From positions 5,451,839-5,515,838 of the forward strand of contig JAINUG010000055.1 in assembly GCA_029706075.1 (NCBI GenBank): 64,000 nucleotides of DNA. The letters run 5' to 3'. This stretch comes from Aldrovandia affinis. Taxonomy: Eukaryota > Chordata > Actinopteri > Notacanthiformes > Halosauridae. Positions 50,501-61,176 of the stretch are shown one piece after another (position 1 is the stretch's first letter; the number at the start of each line of letters is the position of its first letter). Position numbers and translations under genes: made by a program. Below the pieces are notes generated by a model. The model saw nothing but the letters and a program-made list of their open reading frames with translations, did not search any database and was not told the DNA's origin.

Positions 50501-53500
50501 GGATCAGGCATCACTGAGCTCCTGGACAGTCTGTGGCGCACTTGGCGGTGGCGGATGCATCGATACATAACGCCCCAGACGTGCTCAATTGATTCAGGTC
50601 TGGGGAACGTGAGGGCCAGTCAATGGCATCAATGCCTCGTCCATCCAGGAACTGCCTACACACTCTGGCCACATGAGGCCGAGCATTGTCCTGCACCAGG
50701 AGGAACCCAGGGCCCACTGCACCAGCGTAAGGTCTGACAATGGGTCTGAGTATTTCATCCCGGTACCTAACAGCAGTCAGGGTACCGTTGGCTAGCACGT
50801 GGAGGTTTGTGCGGCCCTCCAAGGATATGCCTCCCCAGACCATCACTGACCCACCGCCAAACCGGTCATGCTGGATGATGTTGCAGGCAGCATAACGTTC
50901 GCCACGGCGTCTCCAGACTCTTTCACGTCTGTCACGTGCTCAGTGTGAACCTGCTGTCATCTGTGAAGAGAAAGGGGCGCCAATGGCGAACCTGCCAATT
51001 CTGGTTTTCTCTGGCAAATGCCAATCGAGCTGCAAGGTGCTGGGCTGTGAGCACAGGTCCCATTACAGGACGTCGGGCCCTCGTGCCACCCTCATGGAGT
51101 CAGAAACATGCACATGAGTAGCCCGCTGGAGGTCATTTTGTAGGGCTCTGGCAGTGCTCCTCCTGTTCCTCCTCGCACAAAGGAGCAGATACCGGTCCTG
51201 CCGCTGGGTTGTTGCCCTTCTACGGCCCTGTCCAACTCTCCTCGTGTAATGGCCCTTCTCCCGGTATCTCCTCCACGCTCTTGAGACTGTGCTGGGAGAC
51301 ACAGCAAACCTTCTTGCGACGGCACGTATGGATGTCCCATCCTGGAGGAGCTGGACTACCTGTGCAACCTGAATGGGCTGCAGGTACCGCCTCATGCTAC
51401 CAATAGTGACAAGGGCACTAGCAAAATGCAAAACTAGAGAACAGTCAGTCAGGAAGGACAAGGAGAGAGAAATGGTCTGTGGCCACCACCTGCAAAACCA
51501 TTTACTTTTTGGGGGTTGTCTTGCTGTTGCCTCTCCTGTCCACTTGTTGTCACTTTCATTTGCACAAAAGCAGGTGAAATTCATTCACAATCGTCTACGC
51601 TTCCTAACTGGACAGATCGATATCCCAGAGGTTTAATTGACTTGGTGTTATACTGTGATGATTAAGTGTTCCCTTAATTTCTTTGAGCAGTGTGTATGTG
51701 TATGTGTATGTGTATATGTATACAAAAGTTTTAGAACACCCCCATTTTCCCAGTTTTTACTGAAATGTAAGCAGTTCAAGTCCAGTGAATAACCTGAAAT
51801 GGTACAGAGGTAAAAAAAAAACGTTTACGTTACCAAAAACAGAAAAATAATGTAAATTTCAGTGTTATAAAAAAAGGCCCTTTAAGCCATTGCCCTTGTT
51901 AGGCTATTATAAAAGCACAGCCTGAAGGAGAGGGTGGAGGCAGAAGTGCAGGTTTTTGTTACTGTTTCCCTTGATTGCATAATTTTGGATTTAACTGCTT
52001 TATTTTCGTGTTTTGTTTTAATTATTTTGTAAAAGGAGAATAAATTGGCTGTTGGCCTATCAAACCGTAATTCTTTTGTGTTTGGTCTTTCATCCACTCA
52101 CCACCTGGCATGGTGGCCACCCATGCCACCTTGCTACATATGGTGGAGACTGCGGGCATACTTTTAATTGTCCCTGGTGGTTGAGTGGATGAAGATTTTA
52201 CGTTAATTACTTAAATATATATATATATATATATATATTTGGGACAGTTTTTTTCCCTCACTACTTTTCCTCCCCCCTCAAAAAAAACAAAAAAAACATT
52301 ACTTGAGCGAGTGTGTGGTGGACACACTCCTGGCTTTCATCGGGAAAAGCGAGACAACCCAGCGAGAAGCGATCATGCAACCCCTTCCCTGCCTCCACCA
52401 CTGCCTGGCTATGGCCTCACCTGTGATCCAGTACTGCAGGCCCTGGAGCGGGAGGGAGTTGCCCCATCGACCTGTGGAATCCTGGGTCTGGGGCCCCTGG
52501 GAGGAGCTGATGAGGATTTTCCTCTACTGTGAGTGGTGTGGGGAGCCAGACCATCACTGGTCTGTGTGCCCAGTGCGGGACACCAATTTGCTGCGGAAGC
52601 TGCACAAGCGACGCACCAATTAATGACACTGCCCACCGGATTCTCCTCTCCCTGACTGAGGAGGAGAGGAAGGCCCTAAGACCCGGTTATGCACCCCCAC
52701 CGACCTCCGTCACTGACCTCACTGAGAGCCCATCGCGCCCTGCCATCGCAGGCCTCCCTGAGGGCCTCTCCTCGCCTGCCGATGCAGGCCTCCCCGAGGG
52801 CCTCTCCTTGCCTGACGATGCAGGCCTCCTCGAGGGCCCCTCCTTGCCTGCCGACGCAGGCCTCCCCGAGGGCCCCTCCTTGCCTGGCGTCACCGACCTC
52901 CCTGGGAGGCCCTTGCCGCTGGCTCCTGCTAGCCTCCCTGGGGGCCCCTTGTCTGCCGTCGCAGGCCTCCCTGAGGGCCCATTGCGCCCTGCTGTCACCG
53001 GCCTCCCTGAGGGCCCATCGCGCCCTGCTGTCGCCGTCCTCCCTGAGGGCCCATCGCGCCCTGCTGTCGCCGGCCTCCCTGAGGGCCCAACGCGCCCTGC
53101 TGTCGTCGGCCTACCAGGGGGTCCCTCGTCGACTGCTGTGGCCAGCCGACTTGGGGGCCCCTCGTCGCCTGCTGTCACTTGCTTCACTGCAGGCCCCTCA
53201 CCGCCTGCTGCCATTACCGTGGGGCCCCTCGTCACCTGCTGTCACCGGCCTCACTGCAGGCCCCTCACCGCCTGCTGCCAGCCTCCCTGGGGGCACAAAG
53301 CTGGCCTGTTATGCCTCCAGTATCGGTTCGCTGGTGCACCAGGCGTGGCTTGTATTTGACACTGGGGGCAGAGCCTCCTAGATCCCTGGCTTTCCTCTCC
53401 CGGAGATTTCCGCCTCCTCCCCTTAGGAGCTGAGGTGGATGGTATGTGACACTGGGAGAGGTGGAGGGAGGAGTAGAGAGGGCTGTGCCTCCCTTTTGGC

Positions 53501-56500
53501 TGCTGTCAGGTGTTCCTGTTCCATCCCACAGCCTGGAGAGGACGACAGGGCCTTGGACAGCAGTGGCCTCACTTTCAGGCAGGCTCACCTGAGGCTAATG
53601 AGCAATCAACTCAACTGAGCCATTGCCTGAAGGAGAGAGTTTTGGGGCATGGAGGCAGAAGTGCAGGTTTTTGTTACTTTTTCCCTCGATTGCATAATTT
53701 TGGATTTAACTGCTTTATTTTTGTGTTTTGTTTGAATTATTTTGTAAAAGGAGAATAAATTGGCCGTTGGCCTATCAAACCGTAATTCTTTTGTTTGGTC
53801 TTTCATCCACTCACCACCTGGTATGGTGGCCACCCCTGCCACCTTGCTACAAATGGCCTAACAACTTACAGCTGTTGGAAGTAAATTAAGCCTTGAAAGT
53901 TGATGCAAACAATTCCTACAGGTGTGCCACCTTTTGTTGATTACTTACAAACCCTCTGTCTGTATAAAAGTAGTGTTGGAACAGACCTTGTTACTACTCC
54001 TTCTGAAGCATTATTTGGACAATATTGCAATGCAGGAAGTAGCATATTCTTATCATAATGGCGAGAAAAAGGCAATTAACAAAGGAAGACAGACAGACCA
54101 TTATAACCCTTAAAAGTGTAAGTCTTTCCTTTAGAGAAATTGCAAAGAAGGCCAAGGTGACTGAGTACAGTTTCCTACACCATCAAAAGGCACTTGGAAA
54201 CTGGAGGAAACTTGACAGGAAGAGGTCTGGCAGACCCAAAGCCACAACAAAATCAGAAGACAAGTTTCTGAGAGTCAACAGCTTGCGTGATAGGTGGCTC
54301 ACAGGACAACAGCTTCAAGCACAGCTTAACACTGGTCGAAGTAAGTAAGTCTCAGTTTCAACTGTGAAGAGAAGACTTTGAGCTGCAGGTTTGACAGGTT
54401 GAGTGGCAGTAAGAAAGCCATTGCTAAGATGGCAAAATAAGAAAAAGAGGCTTACATCTTGTAAGTTGCTCTGGATAAGAGCGTCTGCTAAATGCTTAAA
54501 ATGTAAAATGTAAATGTAGGCTTGCCTGGGCCATGAAGCACCGCCAGTGGACTACTGAAGACTGGATGAAGGTCTTCTGGACCGATGAATCCAAATTTGA
54601 AATCTTGACATTTTGAAAGGTTTTTGTCTGCCGTCGAGTAGGCGAACATGGAGGAGGAAGTGTGATGGTCTGGGGCTCTTTTGCTGGATCCAGAGTCGGC
54701 AACTTGCACAGAGTGACTGTTAACCCGCGTTAACCCATTATTTGTTCCCTGAAAAGGGCCTTTTTTTATAACTGAAATGTACATTATTTTTCAGTTTTTG
54801 GTAACCTAAACTTGGCATGTTCGGTGGGTTTATAAACTCTTAAGGGCCCACTTGTATAAGAACATAGGAATACATAATAATGAATATAAGAATGGGATCG
54901 AGTAGAATCGTATAAGAACAGACCATTTGGTCATCTAGGCTCACTGTTTACCTACAGACTCGAGGGGCCCTCTGTCTTCACTACATGACCTGGTGAGCTG
55001 TTCCACGCATTGACAACTCAGTGTAAAAAAAAAATATATATATTTTTTTTTAATAAAAATACTTTCTGATATCAGTCCAGAATTTACCTTTAACTCATTT
55101 CTACCTGTGCCCTCTTCTGCTGACTGAACTCAGCCTGAAGAAATCTTTTGGTAGTTCACTATGTTATATATACTATATACTTGTTTGTTTTTTTCTCCCA
55201 ATTTGGTTGCCAATTATACCCTCTATTTATTTTATTTATTATCTATTCTATTTATTCGCCCGTCCCCACGAGTCCGCTACCCGTTCTCTGGTTTGAGACA
55301 ATTTTCCAGAGGCTGGCAGATCCGCCTCCTCTGAGACGGAACCTGCCCCCCTACTCTTTTACAGGGACACCCTTCCGCTCCTCTGCGAACTCGTGCCGGC
55401 TCACTCTCCCTCAGAATCGGACAGCCAAATGCCAGCCCGATCGGGGCTAACGCCAGGGCCGGTCTGGTAGAGACGGGTTTCGAACCACGTCCCTGATAGG
55501 CAGCTCACACTCGTACCGGACCAACCAACCAAAGTACGGGTGCGTTAAACCGCTACACTCTCCACCAGCCCCTCCCTTTTATGAAGTTAAAACCTCAATC
55601 AAATCCCCCCTTAGTCTGTGCGATATATCATGTTACCCCGAAAAGTCTTTGGTGCTTCACTTTGTTAATCCCTTTTTATGAATCTAAAAGCCTCGATCCA
55701 GTCCCCCTTTTAGTGTCAGCGTGATGCGTCATGTTCAAGAGGGGCTGTCTGTGGTGATCTGGAGTATTCTGTAGTAATGGAGAAGGGTTTCTGCACTGAG
55801 TTTGCCTCCTGGCTCACGGCATTCTCACAGGTTCCTCTGTGCTGGGCTATTTAGTTCTCTCCCTGGCGTCTGAGGTATACCCTCGACACAAAAGCCGTCT
55901 CAGTGCTCCGCCATGTCACGGGCGCGACCACTCTGCTGCGAACTAACACGCTTTCTAAATTTGTGTCTCACTAATTCGTGGTCTAAATATGGGAAGGGCC
56001 TTGTTTCTGCATGCCTCTCAATCTTTTCACTGGTCTTGCTCAGTTTCTTTTTTCTTTTCCTTTATTGGGGTGGGGTGGGGTTTATGATAATGCCTGTGGA
56101 TGTTTTCCAATATATACATATATAAAAGTCACATTATGTTCTAAAAATGGATTGAATTAACGCAACTTGTATGCAGTGTTTCCCACAGAAATGGGCTAAT
56201 TTGGTAATGGGAAGAGGTTATGGTGTAAGCTCCATTTAGTATTCTTTGTGTAACTGTTTGTGTCAGAGGCACGTGGAGAAAGGAGATGCTGGTGTTTATA
56301 TTGGGGGTTGTGAGAATAAAAAGTCACTGGGCAAGCGTTGTGCTTCGTATTGAAACAGAAACATTCATCTTCACCCCCCAAACAGCTGTGAAGCAGTTGA
56401 AAGAGGCCGTGGATTCCTCGCTGACCAAGATCTCCAACTTTGACGGTAAGACGAGCATGTGTTCTCGGGGTGTCTGCCAAGGCAGCACTTCAGGGCGTGG

Positions 56501-56707
56501 AGGGAAAGCTACAGGCTAAAATTGGCCCATCCTCTCCAGTGATTACTGGCAGTGGAGTGTCTGTGGCAGTCAATCATTACACCTTGGGCAGTAGGGTGTA
56601 ACTTCACACACACATAAACGTACACATACATATACATGTACACATACACGTGCACACACACACTCACACATTGACATACACTCTCACACACGCGTGCACA
56701 CATTCAT

Positions 56708-56749
<42 letters not shown>

Positions 56750-59700
56750 GTAATCCTGGTTCATACGTGTTGCAGTGGAGCAGTAGTAGAAGTTTGAATT
56801 TGATGGTAGTAGCTAGCCAGGTAAGAAACTAGCCATCTATTGTGTGTGGAATCGGTGTGTTAACCGTCTCTCGCCAATTCTGCAGTTATGTTAAATTTGT
56901 GCGTTCTCCCAAAGTATTTAATTTAGCAAAATCCCTATTTCCATTTTTGTCCAAGCTAATACTTTTTTCCTGGCTAACCAGTACGCGTTAGAGCAGTTCA
57001 CTGAAGTCAGTCAGCAATGCAAGGCTTAATTGAGTCTAAACAGCTGCTGTTTGTGTTGCTTAGCGATAATGACAGAGCAGTTGTCTCCCCTGTCACATGG
57101 CATGTTCCAGGATTTTTTAGCCACTGTTGTGTGTACAACAAAATCTCCATGGAAACGGAATGACTGTTTGTTTACTCACTTTCCTATGGGGTGACTCAGG
57201 TTATAGACTACAAAGTATTATTTAAAAGCAAATTACAATTTACATTTTATTTGGTTTCACTGCCAACCCCCCCAACATTTACTTCGGACACTCGACATTG
57301 TGCAGCTCATTATTAGTGCTCTTTTTGCACAGAAATAAAGAAAATGTATATATACAGTTAAATGCTGGTAGTACCGCACCTCTGTTACACAGGATCTGGT
57401 GTTAGTGTTGTAGCTGTCGCTTGTTTTTATAGTTTTTACTTAGCAGCACTTTTGTGATGAAGCATAGTTCGTTGGGTACAAATGTGTTGAGAATCAGTCT
57501 CAATCTGAAATTGTGCCATCTGTCAAACTGGAAGCCAAGGCCTCATGGTGCTCTTGCTTTTTTGTGTTATGGTGTGTTGTGTTGTATTGTTATGTTTTAT
57601 GGTATGTGGCGTTATGTTATATTGGTATGTGTAGCGTTGCCAACCTATCCTTTATTTGCCATTTTAGAAGTTATAGACGCTCACCTCCAAAACAACCAGA
57701 TGTCTGAAGAGAACAGCTTGGACAGCCCCGAGAGACTGAAAGGTAAGGAGGAAAGCCTCGCTCCACCGAGCCCCACCAACACAAACCCCTTCGTCTGTTT
57801 TTCACACCACACAAGAGCTGTGTTTTTGGTCCAAAGCTATTCTTGGCCTGAATGCTTCTGCCGCTTGGTTCAGGTCTATAAATGCTCTACAAAAACTCAT
57901 TAAAATCTCCCCGTTGGATTAGCAGGAAATTGGTTAATTGCCTTGACCTTGCTCAAGCCTTTTGGGCACTATATACATTTATAAATTGTCCCCCTTTTTC
58001 TTTTTTTAACTCTTAAAAATGTTTCAAACCACAGCTTTCAGGTTTTGGAGAATGGGCTTTAAAACGGCATGTTTGGAAAAGCGCATCACCTCAATTCAAT
58101 ACATTTTTATTGTTCCCCTAGGGGCAATTTGTTTCCAGCAAGGTTAAAAAAACACACAATACATAGTAAAACAAATGGAACAGAAGTAAAAAGGCATAGA
58201 ACAATAAACACGGGAAGAAATTACGAGAAAGAGACATAACTGGGCCTGTGTAGCAGTCCTACCAATAAAACAACGCATGAATGAGTGAATAAATTAATAG
58301 ATTAAATACATCACCTCTGTGGGGTAGTTTGTCATGAACACCTTTAGAAACGGAAGATGGGCCTCAGAGTGGGCCAAACGGTACAGGCACTTGTTCTAAG
58401 TGCAGGTTGCCCACTGCAGCCTGGGTTCAGGTTCAAGCCCGGCTCTGGTTGGGAGTCCTGTTTGGGGACAGAGATTGGCTGTCTCCCCCCCCCCCCCAAG
58501 GGGAGGGAGGAAGGAAGCCGCCATGGTCTCGTCTCTTGTTTGTCTTGGAGTTATGTTCAACGGCTTGGCGGAGTTCCGTCTCGGAGGAGGCGGGTCAGTT
58601 CGCCTTTGTCACTGTTGCGGCCCCAGAGTTGCGGTTGAACTCGGTGTGAGGGGGGCGCCGGCGGGATATCTGGCCGCCAAATTAGGAGAAATTGGGAGGT
58701 GGGGTGCATGCTGGCATGACTGGCGTTACAATCCTTGTAATTTCAGTTTCTTTCAACAGCCAAGCTTATTGATGATGCGCATCGGCAGAATGTCACGGAT
58801 GAGAATAAGCTCGTAAAAGGTTTGCTTTCGCACGTTTATCCTTATCCTGCTGAGCATGCTCCTGGTGTATGCGTTGCGGTCTCGGTATCCGAGCTGATCG
58901 AGGACTGCCCTTTGGGTGACTCCATTTTGAATCAGTTTGGAAGCCGTTGTGATTTCTGTTGTCAGTAACTGACGCCCACCGGTTTTAATTGTAATGGGAA
59001 ATGTAGCATAAACAAGGACCCACTCACCCACTCGCTGCAATACATCAGAATCTCATAAGCACTTTACTGTGGCTGTTTAGAGACCGCCTTCCTGATTAAT
59101 AAAGAACTGTGTGCTTGCCTGCGTGTCCATGTGTCTGTCTGTCTGTCTGTGTGCGTGGGTGTTATATAAGCTGGGCAGTAGAGTGCTGGTTTTGGTACTC
59201 TGACTGTATGTGTCATTGTATCCGATGAGTTCCTGACATTGGACATTTAGCACAGAAGTTGTGATTGGCTGCAGGTTTAAATGCAGTCTTTGTTGTGAGC
59301 CCCAGGGTCAGCCGTAGGGCCGGGCATCGCCGGGGGGTGACAGGACTGGGACGTGCTCATGAAGGGGCTGCTGTGTGCTCGAACATCACCATTCACACAG
59401 CCAGTAGAACTGACCGTTGCAACAGCACTGAGAGAGTAGAGCTTGAATCTGTCCTCACTGTTCAGACTAGTCTCTCTCACACTCTCTCTTTCTCTTACTC
59501 TCACTCTTTCTCTCTGATTCTCTCCCCCCTCCTCCCTCCTTCTCTCTCTCTCTCTCTCTCCCTCTTGGCCCCCCCCCCTTTGTCCCCTCTCTCTCTGTCC
59601 CATCCCCATGGTGTCTTTGTCTCTGTCCTGTTTAATGCTGTGGAGATGAAAGGCTCACATTAGAGGTGTGTGGATTACTGAGACCCACAGCCCTGGCCGC

Positions 59701-59894
59701 CTGCAGCCATGCAAGGGGGAGGAGGAGGGGGGCCGGCCTGCTCAGAGCTGTGCTCCTGTCTGTGGCTCCAGTGCACGCTGCACCAGGACCTGTTTTTAGA
59801 GCTCTTTATCGATTAGCGCTATTCAGGGCCTGCCCTGTGATCACTGTTATGTGAGCCGTTCCTGCAGCAATTTATAGGGCTTACATTGTGCGAT

Positions 59895-59943
<49 letters not shown>

Positions 59944-59962
59944 GTGTGTGTGTCCGTGTGTG

Positions 59963-60015
<53 letters not shown>

Positions 60016-61106
60016 AATGAGCCGTTGTGCTTTAAAATGGCCATACGCCAGACTGAGCTGAGCACACAGACGCATAGCCAGACCCACACATGCACACACG
60101 CGCACAGGCCAGGGAGGATAGACACACTAAGCCCTGCCCCACACGGTGGATTAAAACAATGCCTGTCACTTTGCCCACTCCTTCCAGCACTCACAGCCCC
60201 CCTGTCGCCAGCTACCTCACAGGCACCAACTATTGTCCGAGTGTTTTACGCCGGCGTCCAACTGGCCTCAGGACTGCCCAGATCCCTGAACAAAAGCGCA
60301 ACTATTTTAGCATGCGAACATATCTCCCCCCCCCCGAATGCCCTAGTCGGATATATGACCATGTGTGGTGAATGGGAACCTGGAACAAGTCGGGCGAGAC
60401 CATCTGTGACACAACTGCGTGCAACACAATTTGAGTCAATAAACGTCGGCTGAAGAAATTTAAATTGGACGGTTACAAAAACGTTGTTTTTAACCACCAG
60501 AGGGTATTTCAAATAGTAAAAATAACAAAACATTTCCACAACTTCAGTTGAACTTGAGCAGGACATTCTGATCGTGTTACATTTGTCCCCCCCCTGCTGT
60601 TTTGAAAGTGGTATCTTCTGTCTCCCCTCAGAAAATCAAATAGATGCTAAAGAGTCGGATATGTCAGACACACTGAGTCCCAGCAAGGACAAAAGCAGTG
60701 ACGACACATCAGGTAAAAAAAACAACAACCTCTACCGCTCTGTGCCGTTTATACGCGTAGAATATCGAACTCTGTTCCGTTACGCACCGTTCCGGACAAA
60801 ATCTTTTTAACAGCGCTACGATCCGTGGTGAATTTACTTGATGAGAAAAGTCTCGTTTTGGCTGTTCAGCGTTGAATTAATGTTAAGCGGGGCTCGATTC
60901 CTCTAATTTGCTGACCACACTGTGTTTTGCAGTCGTTGACGGCCAGCTTGTGTTTATGACGTGAGGAGTGCGCACATTACCCTGTGTGTGCGTTTGGCTG
61001 TAACTTTCTCCCGAAGGGTTGCGCAGCGTGATAAATGCTCATTGATGATTTGCACTTCTCCGTTCCGTGTGTGCTGAACACATTCTAGCCCCAGTGCAAC
61101 TGTTTC

Positions 61107-61176
<70 letters not shown>

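Larger units (their letters stand above)
51888..53851 (+). mobile_element. Small LTR retrotransposon without pol, gag-like
   Basis: Direct repeats of about 230-250 bp (51888-52138 and 53616-53851) share gcataattttggatttaact, ggagaataaattgg and ccaccttgctaca, both ending in CA. Two bases after the left one is tggtggagactgcgggc, positioned like a primer-binding site. A purine-rich run (ggtggagggaggagtagaga, about 53460) upstream of the right repeat is a candidate polypurine tract. The interior (about 1.5 kb) has no protease, reverse transcriptase or integrase, so this is non-autonomous. Confidence 0.82.
51718..54814 (+). mobile_element. Tc1/mariner (family 1), split by an LTR element and a SINE scrap
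   Basis: Left subterminal sequence (acaaaagttttagaacaccc, cagtgaataacctgaaatgg) is at 51721-51800 and the right part (gcctttttttataactgaaa, tttttggtaacctaaacttg) at 54758-54814. The final outer inverted ends are missing on both sides. Between them lie the LTR element (51888-53851), a transposase pseudogene from 54058, and a SINE tail scrap at 54455. Confidence 0.88.

Noticed and set aside
52687..53235. Minus-strand 182-residue Gly/Pro/Arg-rich frame
   Set aside because: Shadow of the 36-bp repeat in the LTR element; the plus-strand frame follows a zinc knuckle and is the better candidate.
58753..59040. Minus-strand 95-residue frame with a helix-turn-helix look
   Set aside because: It overlaps slmap exon M, which has splice sites and homology; no known transposase or regulator matches it, and length is within chance.
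59902..60453. 183-residue frame starting in a TG repeat
   Set aside because: The first part is microsatellite translation and the rest has no recognisable domain; it is intronic.
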